From Calditrichaceae bacterium (GTDB lineage Bacteria > Calditrichota > Calditrichia > Calditrichales > Calditrichaceae), in the NCBI GenBank assembly GCA_030622395.1, contig JAUXGF010000197.1, forward strand, positions 1-6,017: 6,017 nt of DNA, written 5' to 3'. Each line of letters opens with the position of its first letter. The first letter of the stretch is position 1. Below, one piece after another: positions 1 through 5,611 of the stretch. The notes beneath the pieces are model-generated. The model saw only the letters and a program-made list of their open reading frames with translations, was not told where the DNA came from and did not search any database. Both the position numbers and the translations under genes were made by a program.

Positions 1-5
1 AAACC

Positions 6-91
6 GTCATTTCGAAGCGGAGCGTCCCGAGAATCGGGATTTAGCGTTATAAATATTGAAGTTACAGATTTCTCCCTTCGGTCGAAATGAC
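6..91. repeat. Inverted-repeat-bounded dispersed repeat element (REP/MITE-like)
   Basis: The element is bounded by a perfect 10-bp inverted repeat, GTCATTTCGA at 6-15 and TCGAAATGAC at 82-91. Inside lies a second hairpin, TCCCGA (25-30) and TCGGGA (34-39) around a 3-base loop. The phrase AGATTTCTCCCTTCGGTCGAA near the right end resembles a short non-coding repeat I know from many AT-rich environmental genomes; that is recollection, not a search. It encodes no protein: a minus-strand open frame across it is a by-product of the repeat. It sits just upstream of the cyclase gene and could affect transcription, but nothing proves this. Confidence 0.7.
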
Positions 92-96
92 AAAAA

Positions 97-118
97 AGTG
101 TCTTTTCGTTCAGACACT
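97..118 (+). promoter_or_regulatory. Stem-loop in the leader of the CHASE2 cyclase gene
   Basis: AGTGTCT (97-103) and AGACACT (112-118) form a perfect 7-bp inverted repeat around the 8-base loop TTTCGTTC. It ends 12 bases before the AAAGGAGG ribosome binding site. It could be an operator for a dimeric repressor, or an RNA hairpin affecting translation. The AT-rich tract GTATATATAA that follows could contain a -10 element, but no matching -35 is clear. Function is inferred from position only. Confidence 0.4.
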
Positions 119-130
119 AAGTATATATAA

Positions 131-138
131 AAAGGAGG
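131..138 (+). promoter_or_regulatory. Strong ribosome binding site of the CHASE2 cyclase
   Basis: AAAGGAGG is a near-perfect complement to the 3' end of 16S rRNA and ends 4 bases before the ATG at 143. It fixes the start of the cyclase. It is much stronger than the sites of the two downstream genes and shows that the host uses classical Shine-Dalgarno initiation. Confidence 0.85.
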
Positions 139-142
139 CGTA

Positions 143-2293
143 ATGCTCAAAAAGCATTTAAGAAAAGTTATTAGCGGAGCGTTCTTAGGATTAATATCAG
201 CCATAGTAATCTGGATTTTAGCAAAATATGTTGCAGATGAATTATTGTATTCTTATGAAGCTAAAACTTATGATTGGCGGGTTAAAAAGAAGATTGTCGA
301 TGTTCCGGAGCAGAGTATCGAAGATATTGTTATTGTTGATATCGACGGTCGCAGCATATCAAAGTTGGGTAAATTTTCACAGTGGCAGAGATCGTATTAC
401 CCGAAGGTGATTAAATTTTTAAATGAAGGCGGCGCTGTGACAATCGGTATGGATATTTTATTTGATCGCGATATATGGCATCCTGAGGATGATGTGGAAT
501 TTGTTAATACAGTGGCAGAGGCTGGAAATATCTATAACGCCCTTTATTTTGAAATGGAGGATTCGTTGAATTGGCGTTATGTTATGGATGATGAACCTCA
601 GGGATTTGAAGCTGGGAGGTTCTATTATCAGTTTCCGCTCGAACAAATGGAACGGTTCAGGCGTGAAGACCGTTTTGAAAACGAGTTTATTGAATTGCTT
701 AATGCCAGCCGGGGATGCGGTCATGTAAATTTTAGGGCTGATATTGACGGAGTGGTGCGCGGCATCCATTTGTTTACAAATTTTAACAATCATCTTTATC
801 CTTCGTTAGCTTTCAAGATGTTTTTAGATTTAGCCGGTATTGATTCTCTTGCTATTAATGAACGGCAAAACATGGATATTTTTCGGGAAGGGGCATATTT
901 AGGCGAAATACCGGTGGATTCCAAGGGAAATATGATGATTAATTATTTTGGGAGTTTCAAAACTTTCCGCTATATCAGTTTCTATGATGTTTTAAAGGAA
1001 CGTCTTCCAATGGAATATTTTCAGGATAAAATTGTATTAATCGGCACCACAGTGCCCGGTCTTTATGATTTGCGAAGTGTACCTTTCATGCAGGCTTTTC
1101 CCGGAGTGGAAATTCATGCCAATTTATTATATACCCTGTTGCAGCAAAATTTCGTGCATCATTTGAGCAATTTCCAAACCTTTCTAATTATGATTGCATT
1201 AGGCGTTATTTTAGGCGTTTTATTGAGCTATGCCGGACCGGTATTAAGCATTTTGTTGATTTTCGCAGTTGGTTTTGGTCATGTGATTATAACCTCTGTT
1301 TTATTAATGAACAACAATTTATGGGTGGAGATGATTACGCCCTTATTAACAATATTTTTAACTTTTACCGCTGTTTATATGTACCGCTATATGACAGAGG
1401 AAAAAAAGAAACGTTTTATTCGCACAACCTTTTCACGTTTTGTAACTAAATCCGTTGTAGATGAATTATTAGCCAATCCTGAAAAGATTAAATTAGGCGG
1501 TGAGAAAAAAAATTGTACCGTACTATTTAGTGATGTGGCGGGATTCACAACTATTTCCGAACAATTATCTCCTGAAGAATTGGTTCATCTTCTCAATGCC
1601 TATTTAACGGAAATGACCAATATTGTTTTTAAATACGACGGTATGCTCGATAAATACGAAGGCGACGCAATAATGGCCGTTTTTGGAGCGCCTGTCTCAC
1701 ATGGCAATCATGCCTATAATGCCTGCGCTACAGCTATTGATATGCAAATCAAATTGGCTAAGATGCGCAAGTTTTGGCGCAAACAGGGCAAACCGGAATT
1801 AACCGCCCGCATAGGCGTTAACACCGGCCCTATGGTTGTCGGTAATATGGGATCAGAAACCCGGTTTGATTATACTGTGATGGGAGACGCGGTCAATTTA
1901 GGCGCCCGCTTAGAACCGGCAAATAAAGAATACGGCAGTATGATTATGATTGGTCAGGAAACCTGCGCTATGGCTGGAGATAAAATTATTACACGTGCTT
2001 TAGATTTACTGCGTGTAAAGGGTAAAACTGAGCCGGTTAAAGTTTATGAACTGCTTGGCACAACAGAAAGAGGCGTTTCTGATGATATGATGCGGATATT
2101 GGAATTCTTCCAACAAGGCTTTAACAGCTATTTGAAACAAGATTGGGATTTGGCAATTAATTACTTTGAGCAAGCCCTTTCTATAAAAACTTATGACGGA
2201 CCTTCTAAGCGTTACTTACAGCGCTGCCATGTGTTTAAAGAAAATCCGCCCGGGGATGGCTGGGACGGCGTATTCGTCATGACTACAAAATAA
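143..2293 (+). CDS. CHASE2 sensor-class III adenylate cyclase with C-terminal TPR-like tail
   Basis: A membrane receptor enzyme of 716 residues predicted to make cAMP from ATP. A transmembrane helix (about 10-30) leads into an extracytoplasmic CHASE2 domain (about 35-340), with typical motifs such as IVDIDGRSISKLG, GHVNFRADIDGVVR, KIVLIGTTVPGLYD and PGVEIHANLL. Three transmembrane helices follow (about 345-363, 366-388, 396-415). After the linker FSRFVTKSVVDELL comes the class III catalytic domain (about 455-640). Metal-binding Asp464 and Asp508 are present, as are substrate-specifying Lys504 and Thr578 (the class IIIb adenylate pattern) and catalytic Asn585 and Arg589. All key residues are intact, so it should be active. 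Residues 650-682 look like one TPR-type helix pair. The end, PPGDGWDGVFVM, matches a tail I recall in many CHASE2 cyclases. The start is fixed by AAAGGAGG four bases upstream. The ligand is unknown. The next gene is 449 bases away, so it is probably transcribed alone. Confidence 0.96.
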   Translation: MLKKHLRKVISGAFLGLISAIVIWILAKYVADELLYSYEAKTYDWRVKKKIVDVPEQSIEDIVIVDIDGRSISKLGKFSQWQRSYYPKVIKFLNEGGAVTIGMDILFDRDIWHPEDDVEFVNTVAEAGNIYNALYFEMEDSLNWRYVMDDEPQGFEAGRFYYQFPLEQMERFRREDRFENEFIELLNASRGCGHVNFRADIDGVVRGIHLFTNFNNHLYPSLAFKMFLDLAGIDSLAINERQNMDIFREGAYLGEIPVDSKGNMMINYFGSFKTFRYISFYDVLKERLPMEYFQDKIVLIGTTVPGLYDLRSVPFMQAFPGVEIHANLLYTLLQQNFVHHLSNFQTFLIMIALGVILGVLLSYAGPVLSILLIFAVGFGHVIITSVLLMNNNLWVEMITPLLTIFLTFTAVYMYRYMTEEKKKRFIRTTFSRFVTKSVVDELLANPEKIKLGGEKKNCTVLFSDVAGFTTISEQLSPEELVHLLNAYLTEMTNIVFKYDGMLDKYEGDAIMAVFGAPVSHGNHAYNACATAIDMQIKLAKMRKFWRKQGKPELTARIGVNTGPMVVGNMGSETRFDYTVMGDAVNLGARLEPANKEYGSMIMIGQETCAMAGDKIITRALDLLRVKGKTEPVKVYELLGTTERGVSDDMMRILEFFQQGFNSYLKQDWDLAINYFEQALSIKTYDGPSKRYLQRCHVFKENPPGDGWDGVFVMTTK

Positions 2294-2310
2294 GTAATAG
2301 TTAAGCAGAT

Positions 2311-2371
2311 GAAGAATTGGAGTAATGGATTGATGGAGTAATGGAGTAATGGTTTGGAGAAGAATTGGAGT
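2311..2371 (+). repeat. Purine-rich short tandem repeat (8-bp period, GGAGTAAT)
   Basis: Four contiguous 8-base units start at 2319: GGAGTAAT, GGATTGAT, GGAGTAAT, GGAGTAAT. The 13-mer GAAGAATTGGAGT occurs exactly at 2311-2323 and again at 2359-2371, 48 bases apart, which is six octamers. The G-rich, C-poor strand bias continues to about 2415 with looser GGAATGG-like units. This looks like a slippage-generated non-coding repeat and has no known role. Confidence 0.7.
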
Positions 2372-2451
2372 GCTGGAATGGGGAAGAACAGAATTGTTGA
2401 ATTAATGGAATGGTAGGGATGTAATTTCATTATTTGAATTTGTAATTTATT

Positions 2452-2494
2452 TGATGCTTGTCCCTGCCTCCCGATTAATCAGGACGGCGCATCA
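2452..2494. repeat. REP-like imperfect stem-loop
   Basis: The outer arms TGATGC (2452-2457) and GCATCA (2489-2494) pair perfectly. Inner arms GTCCCTG (2460-2466) and CAGGAC (2480-2485) pair with one bulged C. The loop side contains TCCCGATTAATCAGGA (2469-2484), similar to TCCCGAGAATCGGGA at 25-39 in the first element. That suggests one family of dispersed hairpins. It could equally act in transcript processing after the cyclase gene. Confidence 0.5.
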
Positions 2495-2514
2495 GGCGGT
2501 TTATTATTTACTCT

Positions 2515-2548
2515 TGTATCAGAGTTAAGCGTAGCGGTCTCTGATACA
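2515..2548. repeat. Perfect 10-bp stem-loop with AGCGTAGCG loop
   Basis: TGTATCAGAG (2515-2524) and CTCTGATACA (2539-2548) are exact reverse complements around a 14-base loop containing AGCGTAGCGG. It has no T-run and so is not a standard intrinsic terminator. The loop resembles the AGCGTAR heptamers after the GGDEF gene. Five bases later (2553) comes the TGGTGACGCTT repeat, an order of inverted repeat then TGGTGACGCTT that recurs in the next gap. Confidence 0.6.
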
Positions 2549-2552
2549 CACA

Positions 2553-2575
2553 TGGTGACGCTTTAATTAATCTTT
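2553..2575 (+). repeat. TGGTGACGCTT...TTAATCTTT direct repeat, copy 1
   Basis: TGGTGACGCTT at 2553-2563, followed by TTAATCTTT at 2567-2575, recurs at 4103-4124 with a one-base spacing difference. Both copies follow an inverted-repeat structure and both lie upstream of a gene start, here 168 bases before the GGDEF ATG. It could be the end of a dispersed repeat family or a shared regulatory site. Confidence 0.55.
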
Positions 2576-2585
2576 GTAATAAAAT

Positions 2586-2623
2586 TTTGTACCGACCTTA
2601 AACTAAGGTATGATCTGTACAAA
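2586..2623. promoter_or_regulatory. Nested inverted repeat upstream of the GGDEF gene
   Basis: Outer arms TTTGTAC (2586-2592) and GTACAAA (2617-2623) enclose inner arms ACCTTA (2595-2600) and TAAGGT (2604-2609) with a 3-base AAC loop. The internal loop is asymmetric (2 and 7 bases). Unlike the preceding hairpins it shares no sequence with other gaps. It may be an operator or a 5' leader RNA structure of the diguanylate cyclase gene, 120 bases before its ATG. It matches no riboswitch class that I recognise. Confidence 0.35.
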
Positions 2624-2742
2624 TTCCCTTGTTTTCGATTCAAACAGGTGAAGTTATCTTAAAATCAACCGAGAATTGAATTTAATTTCCTGCAATTTAT
2701 TAATGACGCTAAATCATTTTTGATTTATAAGGTAAATAGTTA

Positions 2743-4002
2743 ATGCGTAAAAAAATTCAGCGGCTAATATTTTATTTATTTATTTCACTCTCTCCCTTGT
2801 TATATTTTCTTATAAAAAAATATATACCCGCTTATGAGAACAAACCTCAATTATATGATATATTCTTCCTGCTGCCGTACATTCTGTTTATAATTTCTGC
2901 ATTTCTTGGTATCCGTTTAAATCAAACGCGTATTTTCTTTACGGCGCTTTTATGGATAACAAGCTACCTGTTTTTAAATCAGACCGGTATTGCTTTTTTG
3001 CCTGCAATGAAGTTAAATATTTTTGCCCAATCATTTTCTGTAATGGCGCCTTTAACTGTGCTGCTAATATTTTTATTTCAAGAAGGATATATACTGGGCA
3101 TGTATGGTCTTATACGTTTTGCGCTTGTGTTGATTTCACTGTTTTTATGCATATTGGCTGCCAGCTATCCTTCGGGTCTTATAGAAAAAATATTAACAGT
3201 CCATCCAATTATTGAAATGGAATGTTGGAATCTGCCGGATTATAACTGGCTGCTTTTAGCCGGACTGGCGTCTTTTTTTATCCTGAAACCTAATAAGACG
3301 ATTATGGTTTTTAAGGCCGCCGTTCTTATCTCAATTATTTCATTATTTTTAGCGCTTAATATTTCTGCCGCTGCAACAGTGATTAATATTGAAACGCAGA
3401 CATTCAATGCTGTATCCTATTCAATTATGGGTATAGTGTTTCTATATTCCATCCATAAATTGTACTGGCATAAAGTTTATATTGATGAATTAACAGGCGT
3501 GCCCAACCGGCGTAGTTTTGACGAGCATTTAAGAAAGCTTGGCAGAAGGTATACAATTGCTATGATCGATATAGATCATTTTAAAAAATTCAACGATAAA
3601 TACGGTCATACAGAGGGCGATAATGTATTGCGTTATGCAGCGCAGCATTTATACGAGGAAAGCGGTTCGCGTATCTATAGATATGGCGGTGAGGAATTTG
3701 CGGCTATATTTCGAGGGATGGAAATTGAAGACGTTTTCTGGCATGTTGATCGAATGCGTGAAAAGTTGTCAAAAATGAATTTTTATCTTCGTATGCCGGA
3801 AACAATCCGCCGGAAAAAATCGCCTGAAGACCGCGGCAAAAAAGAGATTACAACCAAAAAGGTACATATAACCGTCAGTATAGGAATTGCTCAAAGAACG
3901 ATGGTATGTAAAACGCCAAAGTGCGTCATTGAAGCAGCCGATAAAGCGCTGTACAGGGCAAAGAAAAAAGGAAGAAATCAGTGTGTTAAAGCTAAGGCGT
4001 GA
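2743..4002 (+). CDS. Polytopic membrane diguanylate cyclase (GGDEF domain)
   Basis: A membrane protein of 419 residues predicted to condense two GTP into c-di-GMP. Residues 1-240 are very hydrophobic, with about eight possible transmembrane helices (roughly 8-25, 41-57, 64-80, 97-112, 117-140, 168-182, 187-209, 222-238). I recognise no named sensor domain there. The cytoplasmic GGDEF domain (about 245-415) starts with DELTGVPNRRSFD and contains MIDIDHFKKFNDKYGH (274-289), the intact active-site loop YGGEEF (314-319), VSIGIA (378-383) and ADKALYRAKKKGRN. The positions expected for the inhibitory I-site RxxD are Glu306 and Ser309, so canonical product inhibition is probably absent. A basic insert (about 350-373) precedes the last strand; similar Lys/Arg-rich inserts occur in other GGDEF proteins. 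The start ATG has only a weak AAGG about 10 bases upstream. The last codons run into a 7-bp repeat array, which may have shaped the C-terminal end. No EAL domain is fused. Confidence 0.95.
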   Translation: MRKKIQRLIFYLFISLSPLLYFLIKKYIPAYENKPQLYDIFFLLPYILFIISAFLGIRLNQTRIFFTALLWITSYLFLNQTGIAFLPAMKLNIFAQSFSVMAPLTVLLIFLFQEGYILGMYGLIRFALVLISLFLCILAASYPSGLIEKILTVHPIIEMECWNLPDYNWLLLAGLASFFILKPNKTIMVFKAAVLISIISLFLALNISAAATVINIETQTFNAVSYSIMGIVFLYSIHKLYWHKVYIDELTGVPNRRSFDEHLRKLGRRYTIAMIDIDHFKKFNDKYGHTEGDNVLRYAAQHLYEESGSRIYRYGGEEFAAIFRGMEIEDVFWHVDRMREKLSKMNFYLRMPETIRRKKSPEDRGKKEITTKKVHITVSIGIAQRTMVCKTPKCVIEAADKALYRAKKKGRNQCVKAKA

Positions 4003-4102
4003 GCCGTAAAGCGTAGAGCGTATAGCGGAATTACGTAATGCTCTTTTCTTAACCTCCGCTCTCCGCTTTTCGCTCTCCGCTCCCCGTTCTCCGCCTCTTG
4101 CG
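3996..4102. repeat. Mirrored heptamer array (AGCGTAR units, then CTCCGCT units) overlapping the GGDEF stop codon
   Basis: Five 7-base units run from 3996 to 4030: GGCGTGA, GCCGTAA, AGCGTAG, AGCGTAT, AGCGGAA. After a spacer with the palindrome TTACGTAA (4031-4038), six units on the opposite strand sense run from 4054 to 4095: CTCCGCT, CTCCGCT, TTTCGCT, CTCCGCT, CCCCGTT, CTCCGCC. Bases 4010-4029 pair with 4062-4081 at 17 of 20 positions, so the array can form a long hairpin. The first unit contains the TGA stop of the GGDEF gene. No T-run follows, so termination by this hairpin is possible but not typical. Confidence 0.75.
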
Positions 4103-4124
4103 TGGTGACGCTTCTTTAATCTTT
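4103..4124 (+). repeat. TGGTGACGCTT...TTAATCTTT direct repeat, copy 2
   Basis: This is the partner of the copy at 2553-2575: TGGTGACGCTT (4103-4113) and TTAATCTTT (4116-4124). It directly abuts the heptamer array and lies 91 bases before the likely ATG of the transporter gene. The bases between it and that gene are pyrimidine-rich, with no clear promoter. Confidence 0.55.
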
Positions 4125-4215
4125 ATAAAGAGTTCATCTCCCAACCAAAGATGTGTTTCCTTCAATTTTTTACTATTTTTGCCTAATTTAAATAGAATTG
4201 CTAAATTATCTTCTT

Positions 4216-5535
4216 ATGTATCAAAATATAGAGCGTTTAAATTTAAAAAAGATATTTCTTTTCTGGGCGCCCTTGGCAGCTACCTGGATTATGATGGCTG
4301 TAGAGGGTCCTTTTTTAGCCGCAGTCATCGCCCGCTTAGCCGAGCCCAAGTATAATCTGGCGGCTTACGGCGTAGCATTTTCATTTGCACTTATTTTAGA
4401 AGCGCCTGTTATAATGATTATGAGCGCTTCGACCGCCTTAGTAAATGATTTTCATTCATTTTTAAAGTTGAAAAAATTTACTTATGCTTTAAACGTCATT
4501 ATCAGCGTGGTAATGTTTATTATACTTTATCCTCCAATATTTTATTTCATAACTATAAACTTGATTAATCTCCCCCAAGCTATTGCCGATTTAACTCATA
4601 ATGCTTTGATAATATTAATACCCTGGCCCGCCGCCATAGGTTACAGGCGGTTTTACCAGGGCGTTTTGATTAGGAATAATTTAACCCGGCGGGTCGCTTA
4701 CGGAACTATCATACGTCTCAGCGCTATGACGGCGACGGCTTTAACTTTATACCTGTTCTTTGAAACCAAAGGCGTTTATGTCGGCGCAGCAGCTCTTTCT
4801 ATTGGAGTGATTATGGAAGCTGCAGCCAGTCGTATTATGGCTGAATCTATTGTAAAAAAGATAAAATCCTCTAACCTGCCGTTAAGTAAACTTGATAATA
4901 GATTAACTTATCGGTGCATTTTAAAATTTTATTATCCCCTTGCTTTAACTTCAATAATCGGACTTGGCGTTCATCCTATGGTGATCTTTTTTGTGGGACA
5001 AAGCCGGTTTGCTATTGAATCCCTGGCTGTTCTGCCGGTGGTTAATTCATTAGTGTTTATTTTTAGAAGCATTGGTTTATCTTATCAGGAAGTGGGAATC
5101 ACCTTCTTAGGAAAAAATAATGAAGGATATATTCCGTTAAGAAATTTTGCGGTTTTAATAGGCGGGATACTTACCGCTGTTTTAGCTCTGATTGCCTTTA
5201 CCCCGCTGGCACACGTATGGTTTAAGTCAATCTCTGGACTATCGCTTGAGTTGACTGAATTTGCCATACTACCGGCAATGATTTTGACTATTATGCCCGC
5301 TCTAACAATATTTATTTCATTTCAGCGTTCTATATTAGTGAATGCCCGCAGAACAAATCCAATTACTACAGCAAGCGTGATAGAAGTTTCCGGTATACTA
5401 TTGTTGGTTGCCTTGTGTATACAATATTTTGATATGATCGGCGCCGTATCCGCTGCAATTGCTTTGGTTATTGGCAGGCTGTCGGCAAATATATTCTTAG
5501 TCTATCCTTTTCGAAAAATTATTAGTAATAGATAA
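4216..5535 (+). CDS. MATE/MOP-superfamily multidrug exporter-like membrane protein (possibly ANKH-like)
   Basis: A very hydrophobic protein of 439 residues from this ATG, with about twelve membrane segments in two related halves, the architecture of the MATE/MOP flippase superfamily. The halves can be matched by eye: FWAPLAATW (17-25) with FYYPLALTS (238-246), and RRFYQGVLIRNNLTRR (144-159) with FQRSILVNARRTNP (369-382). The motif VEGPFLAAVIARLAEPK (29-45) and the spacing resemble bacterial proteins labelled MatE, and loosely the ANKH family. I cannot separate these without a profile search. Family members export drugs, lipid-linked precursors or small anions using ion gradients; the substrate here is unknown. 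The start is uncertain: an in-frame TTG at 4198 would add six residues, and neither start has a clear Shine-Dalgarno site. The preceding gap is repeat-filled, so it probably has its own promoter. No truncation or frameshift is seen. Confidence 0.85.
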   Translation: MYQNIERLNLKKIFLFWAPLAATWIMMAVEGPFLAAVIARLAEPKYNLAAYGVAFSFALILEAPVIMIMSASTALVNDFHSFLKLKKFTYALNVIISVVMFIILYPPIFYFITINLINLPQAIADLTHNALIILIPWPAAIGYRRFYQGVLIRNNLTRRVAYGTIIRLSAMTATALTLYLFFETKGVYVGAAALSIGVIMEAAASRIMAESIVKKIKSSNLPLSKLDNRLTYRCILKFYYPLALTSIIGLGVHPMVIFFVGQSRFAIESLAVLPVVNSLVFIFRSIGLSYQEVGITFLGKNNEGYIPLRNFAVLIGGILTAVLALIAFTPLAHVWFKSISGLSLELTEFAILPAMILTIMPALTIFISFQRSILVNARRTNPITTASVIEVSGILLLVALCIQYFDMIGAVSAAIALVIGRLSANIFLVYPFRKIISNR

Positions 5536-5590
5536 ACAAAGCGTTTTAGAGAAAACCTGATTTATAATTATAGAGAAGTGTGATTAAATT

Positions 5591-5611
5591 AATTACGAAT
5601 TACGAATTAGT
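5591..5611. repeat. Short AATTACG heptamer tandem repeat
   Basis: Two exact units AATTACG (5591-5597, 5598-5604) are followed by the degenerate AATTAGT (5605-5611). Repeats of this kind are familiar from intergenic DNA of several bacterial groups. It overlaps the 3' end of the minus-strand open frame described next. Confidence 0.55.

Larger units (their letters stand above)
2294..2742. other. 449-base intergenic region, repeats and stem-loops, no credible gene
   Basis: No convincing coding frame lies here. A minus-strand frame that runs back into the cyclase end has low-complexity composition created by the purine-rich repeat. From left to right the gap holds an octamer-period repeat, three stem-loops (2452-2494, 2515-2548, 2586-2623), one copy of a TGGTGACGCTT repeat, and an AT-rich stretch leading to the GGDEF gene. 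No stem with a T-run that would make a classic intrinsic terminator follows the cyclase stop codon. Confidence 0.75.

Noticed and set aside
7..204. Minus-strand open frame of 65 codons at the left edge
   Set aside because: It is produced by reading through the inverted-repeat element and overlaps the start of the well-supported cyclase gene.
458..793. Minus-strand open frame of 111 codons inside the cyclase
   Set aside because: It lies fully antisense to the conserved CHASE2 coding sequence and shows no domain of its own.
2212..2430. Minus-strand open frame of 72 codons at the cyclase 3' end
   Set aside because: It runs through the GGAGTAAT repeat and the cyclase coding end; the composition is low-complexity and there is no family match.
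2311..2623. Possible CRISPR array in the repeat-rich gap
   Set aside because: Repeats are 8-13 bases or unrelated hairpins; there are no regularly spaced identical repeats with unique spacers and no cas gene nearby.
4174..4181. TATTTTTG, matching the Bacteroidetes -7 consensus TAnnTTTG
   Set aside because: No -33 TTG at the right distance, and such a match is frequent in AT-rich DNA. The strong Shine-Dalgarno of gene 1 also argues against assuming Bacteroidetes rules.
4098..4355. Plus-strand open frame of 85 codons overlapping the transporter start
   Set aside because: It begins in repeat DNA, overlaps the transporter in another frame, and lacks a ribosome binding site or recognisable motif.
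5543..5556. GTTTT-AGAG-AAAAC hairpin after the transporter stop as a terminator
   Set aside because: The 5-bp stem is mostly A-T pairs and is not followed by a T-run.
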